A DNA stretch of 64,000 bases from an uncultured Duncaniella sp. Its GTDB lineage: Bacteria > Bacteroidota > Bacteroidia > Bacteroidales > Muribaculaceae. The notes below the pieces were generated by a model that worked only from the letters and a program-made list of their open reading frames with translations, was not told where the DNA came from and searched no databases. Of this stretch, positions 8,451 to 16,378 are shown in pieces (position 1 is the first letter of the stretch; every line of letters begins with the position of its first letter). A program made the position numbers and the translations under genes. The stretch lies in assembly GCA_910576785.1 (NCBI GenBank), contig CAJTJG010000002.1:1-64000 (forward strand), read 5' to 3'.

Positions 8451-9485
8451 TTACTTGACAACAAACTCGGGATACTCGGCTGTGACACCACGGTTGCGCA
8501 TCACGAGGGTATCCTTGACAGCCACCGACCATGCGGGGGCGTTGACGGTGTAGTCGAGGTAGAGCCCGTCGCGGGTCTTGCCGCCTATGCTCTTCTTCTC
8601 GCCGTCAACCACATACTTGCCCGTGCCGGTGACGGTCATGTTCGGATCGGCCGATGAGACGGTGCATGCACCGTTGTCGTCGAACGCGAGGCGGAGACGG
8701 TACTTGTACACATGATCGCCGTCAATGCTCGTGGAGAGGTCGATCTCGCAGTCGTTGAGCGAGGCGGTGACGGTGTGGACCTCCTCGTTGCGCTCCACAT
8801 ATTTCTGGTGGCGCACGATGGTGGTCTGCTCGGTGCCGTGGGTGATACGGTCAACACCGCGGCGCAGATAGTAGGCGTGGTAGGGGTTGACGTACTTCAT
8901 GGCGTAGAGCACATAGTCCTGCGGGAGCACGTTCCAGTCGCCGGGAACGAGACGGTTGGGATTCTCCACAGCCGGGCGTCCCTCGAGGATCGAGTCGACA
9001 TCGTTGGTATGTGTCATCTTTACAGGTATCACATAGTTGAACGAGAGCGCGAGAGGATCGTTGAAGAACTTGTCGGTGAGCTGGATCTTGACACCGCCGT
9101 CAAGCTTGCCGGAGGGTATCACGATCTCGTCGGCGAGGATGGTGTAGTAGTCATCGGGCATGGGGATGACCTTGTGGCCGCCGAAATCCTCGGTGAAGAA
9201 GAGGTTGTCGCAGAGACCGTTGTCGACAGCGATGCCGATGTGGCGGTCGCGCGAGTTGCCATAGGCACCACCCATCACGGCCTTGATGTTCACCTGATGG
9301 AGGTTGTCGAGATCTGTGTTGATCTCGAGATCCCGTCCGAGCTCGAGAGTGCGTCCCACGCCCTGATTGGCGAAATAGACAGTCTGGTAGTCGAAGTCGG
9401 GAAACTCGTTGGTGGAGTTCTCGCACGAAACGATGGCTGTGGCCGCAAGGGCGAGAGCCGGTATGGTCAGTATGTTGAGTTTCAT
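8451..9485 (-). CDS. xusE: XusE-like surface glycan-binding lipoprotein (DUF1735/BT_3987-type N-terminus)
   Basis: The 344-residue protein has a lipobox (IVSC, Cys21). An N-terminal DUF1735-like beta-sandwich covers about 30-175 (FPDFDYQTVYFANQ, YGNSRDRHIGIAVDN, VIPVKM). A second beta-rich domain covers 190-344, ending in TLVMRNRG. It sits 43 bp after xusD and 30 bp before the GH10-like gene, the position of xusE in the conserved xylan core of Bacteroides and Prevotella. The expected role is a surface lipoprotein that captures xylan chains for the SusC/D transporters. Assignment rests on architecture and synteny; the family is divergent and ligand specificity cannot be read from sequence. Confidence 0.75.
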   Translation of the reverse strand: MKLNILTIPALALAATAIVSCENSTNEFPDFDYQTVYFANQGVGRTLELGRDLEINTDLDNLHQVNIKAVMGGAYGNSRDRHIGIAVDNGLCDNLFFTEDFGGHKVIPMPDDYYTILADEIVIPSGKLDGGVKIQLTDKFFNDPLALSFNYVIPVKMTHTNDVDSILEGRPAVENPNRLVPGDWNVLPQDYVLYAMKYVNPYHAYYLRRGVDRITHGTEQTTIVRHQKYVERNEEVHTVTASLNDCEIDLSTSIDGDHVYKYRLRLAFDDNGACTVSSADPNMTVTGTGKYVVDGEKKSIGGKTRDGLYLDYTVNAPAWSVAVKDTLVMRNRGVTAEYPEFVVK

Positions 9486-9528
9486 TGTTTAGTAAGGCAA
9501 TTGATAACGATTAGGGAAAAATGACTGC

Positions 9529-11292
9529 TTACCAGTCTTTGTTCTGGATCAGGTTGCTGAACTTCAGTATCTCGCTCTGGGGTATCGGGCCGTAGTACAT
9601 GTGGTCAGCATATGAGCGCGACTCCACTGAAGGGATGCGTGTATACTCGTTGCCGTTGCGGGAGTCCATTCCGCCCACGGTCTCGTTGAGGGGAGCTTTC
9701 CAGCGGCGGAGATCCCAGAAACGGAAGCTCTCGAAGCAGAGCTCGAGACGACGCTCGTTGCGGATGAGGGCGCGCATCTTGTCGGGATCGCCGGCACACT
9801 CGTCAAGATAGGCATCGCCAAGCACTCCTGACACACCTGCACGCTGACGGATGGCCTTGATGACATCGTAGGCCGAGTAGCCGTGACCGCCGTTGCCGCG
9901 GGGGCCCCATGCCTCGTTGGCAGCCTCGGCGTAGTTGAGGAACATCTCGGTGTAGCGCATGCGGGGAGTCACGTGGTTCTTGCCCTGCTTGGAAGAGGGG
10001 TTGCAGTTCACGTCCATGCGAAGGCGCTTCTTGAGATAGTAGCCCGTGCGGGTCGAGGTCTCGCGCTTGTTGAGGGCATTGTCGCCGGCGGCGTCCGATC
10101 CGGTCATGATGGCCTCGTTGTTCACACCGGCGAGATCACCGTTGCAGATGATGTAGGTGTGGAGACGGGGGTCACGTCCGGCATAGGGGTTGGATGCATC
10201 GTAGTGGCCGCGTGAGTCGGTGATGGGATAACCGTTGGCCATCGGGAAAGCGTCCACGAGATTCTGCGAGGGGTTGATCTTGCCCTTGCCGTAGAGCGAC
10301 GGGGGGAAGTTGGCCTCCTCCTGTGCGGAATTGTCACGTGCCACATTCTCGCGCCAGATGAACTCGCGGGGGTTGATGCCGTCGCCGATGGCGTCGATAT
10401 TGTTGGTGTAATAGGTGATACCGTCGGGATCGAGACCGGATATGCCGTTGATGTGCTCGAGCACGCTTGCGGCGGCATCGGCAGCGGTGCTCCAGTCACG
10501 TGCGCCGAAGGCGGGGCTGGCGGCGAGGAGAGCCACACGGGCGCGGATGGCGCGGGCGTGGAGACCGTTGAAGAGCAGACGGGCGTACTGGCCCATCACA
10601 CGGTTGTAGACAGCGGCACGCTGGGTGATGTCCTGGAAACGTGCGGGGATGTCGCCGTCGGTGGCCACGTCCTCATACTCGAGGGGGAGGTACTCCTCGG
10701 CCAGATCAAGGTCAGCATAGATGGCGTTGAGGCACTGGTCGAATGTCTCGCGGGGGATGTTGAAGTCAGAACCGGTGGTCTGGAAAGCCGTGAGGACGGG
10801 CACTCCGAGGAGCTCGCCGTTGGTGCCTATGCCTGCATGGGCACGGAGCAGATAGTACATGAAGAGAGCACGCATGCCGTAGGCCTCACCCTTCATGCGG
10901 CGGCAGAAGAGCGCGGCGGCCTCGGGATCGTCGGCCCAGTGTACATTGTCGGCATTCTCAAGGAAGAGGTTGATGTACTGAATGGAGCCGTAGCAGCGGT
11001 CCCAGTTGGACATGGGGTTGTTGTTGGCAGCCCACGATCCGGTGGCCATTCTCAGGAAGGAGTTGTCCTTCTCGTTGGTCACGGCATCGTCGGTGGCCAC
11101 ATCGCTGTCATCGTAGTAGGAAGGGATATTGCGGTAGACGTTGACGAGGAACCCCTGAGCATATGCGGAGTCGTCGTACATCTGGTCGACATCCTTGAAG
11201 TTCTCTTTGGCCGGCTCGAAGAGGTCCTCGCATGACGTGAGAGTCATGGCGCAGGCTACACCGGCAAGGATGGAGAATATCTTGGTTTTCAT
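9529..11292 (-). CDS. xusD: SusD-family outer-membrane lipoprotein, second xylan pair (XusD-like)
   Basis: The 587-residue protein has lipobox Cys21 (LTSC) and the SusD/RagB layout: an N-terminal TPR region (YINLFLENADNVHW, KGEAYGMRALFMYYLLRAHAG) and a C-terminal part with RNERRLELCFESFRFWDLRRW. It pairs with the SusC homologue encoded upstream (11654-14452) and would form the lid over its barrel, binding xylo-oligosaccharides. Unlike the tight spacing elsewhere in the operon, 361 bp separate it from xusC because of the palindromic element at 11316-11653. That element may affect its expression relative to xusC. Confidence 0.9.
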   Translation of the reverse strand: MKTKIFSILAGVACAMTLTSCEDLFEPAKENFKDVDQMYDDSAYAQGFLVNVYRNIPSYYDDSDVATDDAVTNEKDNSFLRMATGSWAANNNPMSNWDRCYGSIQYINLFLENADNVHWADDPEAAALFCRRMKGEAYGMRALFMYYLLRAHAGIGTNGELLGVPVLTAFQTTGSDFNIPRETFDQCLNAIYADLDLAEEYLPLEYEDVATDGDIPARFQDITQRAAVYNRVMGQYARLLFNGLHARAIRARVALLAASPAFGARDWSTAADAAASVLEHINGISGLDPDGITYYTNNIDAIGDGINPREFIWRENVARDNSAQEEANFPPSLYGKGKINPSQNLVDAFPMANGYPITDSRGHYDASNPYAGRDPRLHTYIICNGDLAGVNNEAIMTGSDAAGDNALNKRETSTRTGYYLKKRLRMDVNCNPSSKQGKNHVTPRMRYTEMFLNYAEAANEAWGPRGNGGHGYSAYDVIKAIRQRAGVSGVLGDAYLDECAGDPDKMRALIRNERRLELCFESFRFWDLRRWKAPLNETVGGMDSRNGNEYTRIPSVESRSYADHMYYGPIPQSEILKFSNLIQNKDW

Positions 11293-11315
11293 TATCTGGA
11301 TCAGTTAAAAATTTA

Positions 11316-11340
11316 GAGGGTGTTTAAAAACAAATGTTAA
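11316..11340 (+). repeat. Left terminal inverted repeat of the MITE-like element
   Basis: 25-bp arm, inverted relative to 11629-11653 with one mismatch. Similarity continues weakly inward (CCAGAGT on both sides). Confidence 0.85.
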
Positions 11341-11628
11341 AACCAGAGTCCAATCTCATGAGATGGATTTCGTCATGAAATGAGGGAGCATAGCTGTAGC
11401 TATGTGACCGAGTTTCAGGGCGGAAGGCATCCATGAGATTGGATGCGTATAAGGTAATTTCAATTCGTTTCATATATTACAGATTTTGTTAATTAGTCTA
11501 TTCTTAGAGGGATGATTTTCCTCATGGATGTCTTTTTGGTTAAATTATCCCTAATCATCGGTCACATAGCTACAGCTATGCTCCCTCTGATTATGAATAA
11601 TTTACCTCAAAAATCCATCCACTCTGGC

Positions 11629-11653
11629 TTAACATTTGTTATTAAACACCCTC
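11629..11653 (-). repeat. Right terminal inverted repeat of the MITE-like element
   Basis: 25-bp arm matching the left repeat at 24 positions. It abuts the xusC stop codon directly. Confidence 0.85.
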
Positions 11654-14452
11654 TTAGAATGTCACTTTGCAGCCGAGATTGTAGTAACGGTTCTGCGGAG
11701 CGGAGCTGATGTTGCGCTCGAGGTGCTTGCGCTCGCCCGAGATGGTGCAGAGATTCTCAGCCTCGGCATAGACGCTGAGAGCGTTGACAACCTTGCCGGT
11801 GAAGAGGCGTGCGGGGAAGTCGTAGGTGAGCTGCACACGAGCCAGATCGAAACGATCGGAGTTGTATATCCAGAATGTGGAGTTCTGCGAATTGTTGGAT
11901 GTGGAGCGTGTGGTGAGACGGGGATAGAGCGCGGTGTCCTTGGTCTCGGGAGTCCAGCGGTGCCATGCCTCTTCGGAGTACTTGTTGTCACCGCCGTTGA
12001 GGTAATAGCTGGAGTTCTTGAATCCTACGCCGCCGGTATTGCCTGTGCCGTAGACATAGAGGGTGAAGTTGCGCCACTTTGCTGTGAGGTTGATACCGTA
12101 GGAGAACTTGGGCGAGTATGTGCCGAGGAACACCTGGTCCTGCGAATTGATGACACCGTCGTTGTTCATGTCGCGGTACTTGAGGTCACCGGGGCGTACC
12201 TCGCCGAATGTCTGGCGTACCTTGCTGTTGTCAATCTCCTCCTGCGAGTTGAAGAAACCGTCGCAGATGTAACCCCATGCGGAGCTGAGGGGACGTCCGG
12301 CACGATACTGGTAGGCATCGGCCCATGTCTCGTCGCGGCGTGTGGCCTCGGTGGTGAGGTACATTCCGGCAAATCCGAGACCCAGCTCAACCTCGCCTAC
12401 CTCCTTGAGAAGATTGAGGCTGAAATCGAAGCCTTTACGACGGTCGTTGTTGTAGTTGATGTAGGGGAGGAAGGAATAGTCCCATGAGTTGAAGTAGCTG
12501 GGGAACATCGTGGAGCTCTGGATGGGAGCGCCCTTTGTGTCCTGGATGAAGTAGTTGGCGTTGAGGCTCACGAGGTTGTTGAGGAACGAACCGTCGATAC
12601 CCACGCGGAACTCCTCGCGCTTCACGAAGGTGAGGTCAAGATTCTCACCGCGCACGGACTGGGTGGTGTTGCCACCGGCCGAGCTGTCGTGCCACTGATA
12701 CCAGCCGCCCTTGTCGGTGTAGTAACCTTTCCAGAGGTAGAACTCGGTGATGTCGAGATCCTGGTGGAGACGGGCTGCGGATGCGGTGATCTTGAGGTCA
12801 TCGATCCAGGAGGCATTCTCGCGGATGAAGCGCTCGTTGCCGAGACGCCATCCGAGGGTCAGCGTGGGCGAGAAAGCGTTGCGGTGGCCCGGGGCGAGCT
12901 TGGCGGAGTGGACCATGGCGCCGGAGAATGTGGCGTAGTAGCGGCGGTCATAGTTGTAGGCCACCTGCAGGCCGAGGTTGGCATTGCTGATGTGGTGGTA
13001 GGGTGAGCTGTCATGCCCCTCATCGTTGGAGTTACGGGTCTGAAAGCCCCAGCCGAGGAGAGTGGCGGCGATGTTGTTGCTGCCGAATGAACGGTTGTAG
13101 TCAAACTGCGCGAGGAATGACATGGTCTGCTGATAGGTGGACTGGCCCACATACTCGGATGTGGCGTTGGTGTCCTGGTTGTACTTCTTCAGATCGATGA
13201 TCATGTCCTTGCCGTTGATGTTGCCCCACACCGGCTCGTAGACGGCATAGTCCTTCTTGTAGCCCTCGGAGTAGATGGAGCGGTAGTCCACGCTGTAGGT
13301 GGTCTTGAAGGAAAGGCCCTCGAGGATGGAGGCGAGGTCGAAATTCAGACCCACGTCGAAGTTGAACGAACGGGTCTTGAGTTTCACGTAGCCTGCGGCG
13401 AGCATGTCGCCGAAAGCGTTGGTGGTGTTGGTGGAGAGACCGCCGAGGAGATATTTGCCACCATATATATTGGCAGCGCCAATCATGCCCTGGAGTGTCT
13501 CGTTGTCGGGATCGACCATGTCGGTGGGTATCATGGTGGCGAAACGGTTGGGCCACATGGATGCCGCCATGCCCCAGTAGTCACCGCGTGCGGTGTAGTT
13601 GTCGTTGACAAGCACGGAGGCATTGGTGAATGCCTTGAGCCACTTGGTGATGGACATGTCCACATTGCCGCGCACGTTGAAGCGGAGGTCGTTGTCGTTC
13701 TTGTGGTCGCCATACTTGACAAGACCGTTGGAGTAGTCGAGACCGAGGTTCATGTAATAGTGGGTCTTCTCGTTACCGCCGCGGATCTCGCCGTTGAGGT
13801 TGTAGTTGTTGGAGAACTTGCGGAGATGTTCGTCGGTGTAGTACTTCTGGTCGGGGTAACGGAAGGGATTGGTGCCCATGGCTGTGTTGTAGATGGTGTT
13901 GGCGTCGTAACGCTCGGCGATACCATCGTTGCGGCAAGCCTCATTGTAGAGAGTCATGTAGCTTGCGGCGTCGAGCCACTTGGGATAGGCCTTGGGGGTG
14001 TAGAAGCCCACATTGCCGCGCAGGGATATGCGCATGCTCTCGTTGGCACCGCGCTTGGTAGTGATGAGCACTACGCCCTTGGCACCGCGGCTACCGTAGA
14101 GCGCCACGGAGGCGGCGTCCTTGAGCACGGTGACCGACTCCACCTCGGAGGCGAGGAGATCGGAAGGATCGCGGGGCACACCGTCGATGAGCACAAGCGC
14201 GTCCTGGCCCCATATCTGACCTGTATAACCGCCTATGACTGAACTGAGGCTGCCATCAAGCGCACCTTTGTGGAAGTTTTTCTTCATATCTTCGGCAACG
14301 TTCACCGTGGAGGTCGCGGTGATCACATCCTCGGGAGCGATCGTGCCGAAAGCCACGTTCACAAGGCTGTCGCCTGCGGTCTGGGCGGCAAGACCGAGCG
14401 CCGAGGCCATGGCTACTGCCGAGCAGACTGTATGTTTGATTCTGGTTTTCAT
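11654..14452 (-). CDS. xusC: Short SusC-family TonB-dependent transporter, second xylan pair (XusC-like)
   Basis: This 932-residue SusC homologue has a signal peptide (1-23), a plug domain (LVLIDGVPRDPSDLLASEVE, SVTVLKDAASVALYGSRGAKG) and a long C-terminal beta-barrel ending in NLGCKVTF with the terminal Phe typical of outer-membrane proteins. It is about 100 residues shorter than xusA. The usual carboxypeptidase-regulatory-like domain and the DEVVVVGYG box are absent and are replaced by a short segment, VNVAFGTIAPEDVITATSTV. It would import xylo-oligosaccharides with its SusD partner. Tandem SusC/D pairs are the hallmark of Bacteroidota xylan loci, and as I recall the second SusC is often the shorter one. 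Its stop codon coincides with the target duplication of the adjacent element. Confidence 0.9.
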   Translation of the reverse strand: MKTRIKHTVCSAVAMASALGLAAQTAGDSLVNVAFGTIAPEDVITATSTVNVAEDMKKNFHKGALDGSLSSVIGGYTGQIWGQDALVLIDGVPRDPSDLLASEVESVTVLKDAASVALYGSRGAKGVVLITTKRGANESMRISLRGNVGFYTPKAYPKWLDAASYMTLYNEACRNDGIAERYDANTIYNTAMGTNPFRYPDQKYYTDEHLRKFSNNYNLNGEIRGGNEKTHYYMNLGLDYSNGLVKYGDHKNDNDLRFNVRGNVDMSITKWLKAFTNASVLVNDNYTARGDYWGMAASMWPNRFATMIPTDMVDPDNETLQGMIGAANIYGGKYLLGGLSTNTTNAFGDMLAAGYVKLKTRSFNFDVGLNFDLASILEGLSFKTTYSVDYRSIYSEGYKKDYAVYEPVWGNINGKDMIIDLKKYNQDTNATSEYVGQSTYQQTMSFLAQFDYNRSFGSNNIAATLLGWGFQTRNSNDEGHDSSPYHHISNANLGLQVAYNYDRRYYATFSGAMVHSAKLAPGHRNAFSPTLTLGWRLGNERFIRENASWIDDLKITASAARLHQDLDITEFYLWKGYYTDKGGWYQWHDSSAGGNTTQSVRGENLDLTFVKREEFRVGIDGSFLNNLVSLNANYFIQDTKGAPIQSSTMFPSYFNSWDYSFLPYINYNNDRRKGFDFSLNLLKEVGEVELGLGFAGMYLTTEATRRDETWADAYQYRAGRPLSSAWGYICDGFFNSQEEIDNSKVRQTFGEVRPGDLKYRDMNNDGVINSQDQVFLGTYSPKFSYGINLTAKWRNFTLYVYGTGNTGGVGFKNSSYYLNGGDNKYSEEAWHRWTPETKDTALYPRLTTRSTSNNSQNSTFWIYNSDRFDLARVQLTYDFPARLFTGKVVNALSVYAEAENLCTISGERKHLERNISSAPQNRYYNLGCKVTF

Positions 14453-14476
14453 TGTGTAGATGCTAAATTTAAGGGA

Positions 14477-16363
14477 TTACCATCCGGGGTTCTGACCAAA
14501 CTCGGGGTAGATGTTCACATCGGCCTCGGGAAGGGGGAGCCAGTTGTGGCGTGAGTCGAACTTGCGCTCCACGAGCACCTCCTCCCTGAGGTTGGCCACA
14601 CGAGCCTCACTGGGCTTGGAGTAGCTGAAGTCGGAAGTGCGGTCGAAGTATACAGCCTTCTTGAGGGTGTAAGGCTTCTCGGCGATGAGGAGCCAGCGGC
14701 GCAGGTCGATGAAGCGGTGACCCTCGAAGGAGAGCTCGACGGCACGCTCGCGGCGGACCTCGCTCATGAAGGCGTCGGTCGAGGAGGTGTAGCGGGCTAT
14801 GACGGGATCGACTCCGGCACGTGCACGCACCTTGTTGACGGCCTCGACGGCGGTCATGCCGAACTTGGGCGATGAGCTGCCGGGAGTACCGTAGCCGTTG
14901 GCTGTGGCCTCGGCGTAGAGCAGATATACATCAGCCAGACGCATGAGACTGAGAATCATCACGTTGTTATCCTTGTAAGTATTGTCCAGACCGTTGGTCA
15001 TGGGGTGAAGGAACTTGGTGAACATGTAGCCCGTGCGGCACTCCTTCTGTGTGGAGGTGGCGGCACGCATCTCGCCGTCGGTGTAGAGGCTGGCATACTT
15101 CGTGCCCTCAGGGAGGTTGCCCTTGGGGTCGAGTGCGGTCTGGACGCCGTCGAACACGATGTCGTGATAGAAACGGGGGTCACGGTCCTTGAAGGGGTGT
15201 GCGGGATCATAGCCCGACTCCTTGTCGGCAACGGTGATATCCTCGATGGGATAGCCGTTCTTCATGCCGTAGTAGTCCACATAGTTGGCGGTGGGATATA
15301 CCTTCACACCCGATGACTCGAGGAGCTGCGGACGATAGTCGTTGACCTGATTCCAGCGCCAGCGGCCCGAGAACTCCACGAGATTCTCCTGGAACATGGT
15401 CTCCTTCAGTCCGGGGAGCTTGCCGTTGCCGTTGTGGAGATAGAAGAGGTCGCTGTACTGCGAGAATGGAGCGAGCTCGTAGCGGCCGGTTGACTCGGTG
15501 AGCGCAAGAGCCTCGCCGATAGCATCGGCGGCACGCTTGCAGAGTTCGGCATTGTAGGTGGCCGACTTCTGCGACTCGAGGTTCATGAGGGGCGATCCTG
15601 CCCAGAGGAGGTTCTTGCCCTCATAGGCGAGCGCCATGATCTTGTTGGCACGCATGTTGTTGTTGCCGAGTGTGAGGCGTCCGGCGGTAGTCTGGTCCCA
15701 GTCGATGGGGAGGAGCTTGGCGGCGGCATGGAAGTCGGCGGCAGCCATCTCGGCACACTCCTGATAGCTCAGACGGGGGAGTTTGGGAGTCTCGCCGGCG
15801 GGGAGCTCATGGTCAATGTAGGGGAGTCCGCCCCAGTACTGCATGAGCATGAAATGATACCATCCGCGGAAGAAGAGGAGCTGACCCTCGATGAGGTCGC
15901 GCTCTTCCTGGGTGGCGTCCACGAGTTTGTCGAGATTGGCCAGACCGATGTTGGCCTTGCGGATGGACTGCCATGCGAGGCCCCAGAGGTGGCCCTTGTC
16001 ACCCTTCTTGTCGGAGTTGGTGACCGAACCGCCGTTGCGGGGGAAACCATATATATATGTGCCCGATGTGACGATGACACGGAAGTTGCCCTGATCGATG
16101 TAGTAAGCGAGGGGACGCTGGTCGGCGGGCTCCCAGAGTTCGTCCTCACCGAGATTCCAGGAGTTGTGATAGTCGTTGGAGGTGACGGCGGGGATACCGT
16201 TGTAGAGCTCCTCGACAAATCCCTGGAAGTTGCGGAAGTTCTTGTAGGGCTCAGTCTCGCTGATATCGCTGTCGGGCGACTTGTCAAGATAGTCGGTGCA
16301 TGATGTCATGGACATGAATGCCGCCACCACGAGAGCTGAGATTCTGAAAATATTCTTTTTCAT
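14477..16363 (-). CDS. xusB: SusD-family outer-membrane lipoprotein, first xylan pair (XusB-like)
   Basis: The 628-residue protein has a lipobox (MTSC, Cys22). It shows the SusD/RagB fold signatures: GQLLFFRGWYHFMLMQYWGG in the N-terminal TPR part and RRERAVELSFEGHRFIDLRRW in the C-terminal part. It lies 15 bp downstream of xusA and 24 bp upstream of xusC, so it is the partner lid of the XusA transporter. Both XusB and XusD are expected on the outer surface binding xylan fragments; sequence alone does not show how they differ in specificity. Confidence 0.92.
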   Translation of the reverse strand: MKKNIFRISALVVAAFMSMTSCTDYLDKSPDSDISETEPYKNFRNFQGFVEELYNGIPAVTSNDYHNSWNLGEDELWEPADQRPLAYYIDQGNFRVIVTSGTYIYGFPRNGGSVTNSDKKGDKGHLWGLAWQSIRKANIGLANLDKLVDATQEERDLIEGQLLFFRGWYHFMLMQYWGGLPYIDHELPAGETPKLPRLSYQECAEMAAADFHAAAKLLPIDWDQTTAGRLTLGNNNMRANKIMALAYEGKNLLWAGSPLMNLESQKSATYNAELCKRAADAIGEALALTESTGRYELAPFSQYSDLFYLHNGNGKLPGLKETMFQENLVEFSGRWRWNQVNDYRPQLLESSGVKVYPTANYVDYYGMKNGYPIEDITVADKESGYDPAHPFKDRDPRFYHDIVFDGVQTALDPKGNLPEGTKYASLYTDGEMRAATSTQKECRTGYMFTKFLHPMTNGLDNTYKDNNVMILSLMRLADVYLLYAEATANGYGTPGSSSPKFGMTAVEAVNKVRARAGVDPVIARYTSSTDAFMSEVRRERAVELSFEGHRFIDLRRWLLIAEKPYTLKKAVYFDRTSDFSYSKPSEARVANLREEVLVERKFDSRHNWLPLPEADVNIYPEFGQNPGW

Positions 16364-16378
16364 GATGAGAGTTCAGAT

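Larger units (their letters stand above)
11316..11653. mobile_element. MITE-like palindromic element inserted between xusC and xusD
   Basis: A 338-bp AT-rich non-coding block is bounded by 25-bp terminal inverted repeats (11316-11340 and 11629-11653, 24/25 matching, outer end GAGGGTGTTTAA). A perfect 29-bp internal inverted repeat follows (11382-11410 and 11559-11587), which contains the self-complementary CATAGCTGTAGCTATG. A further 12-bp inverted repeat lies at 11349-11360 and 11432-11443. The trinucleotide TTA flanks both ends (11313-11315 and 11654-11656), consistent with a 3-bp target duplication; the right copy is the reverse complement of the xusC stop codon. No credible transposase or other gene lies inside. 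The structure suggests a non-autonomous transposable element that can fold into a large RNA hairpin. Confidence 0.75.

Noticed and set aside
11512..11709. A 65-codon open frame within the palindromic element
   Set aside because: It crosses the terminal repeat into antisense xusC, has no start context or promoter and no transposase-like motif.
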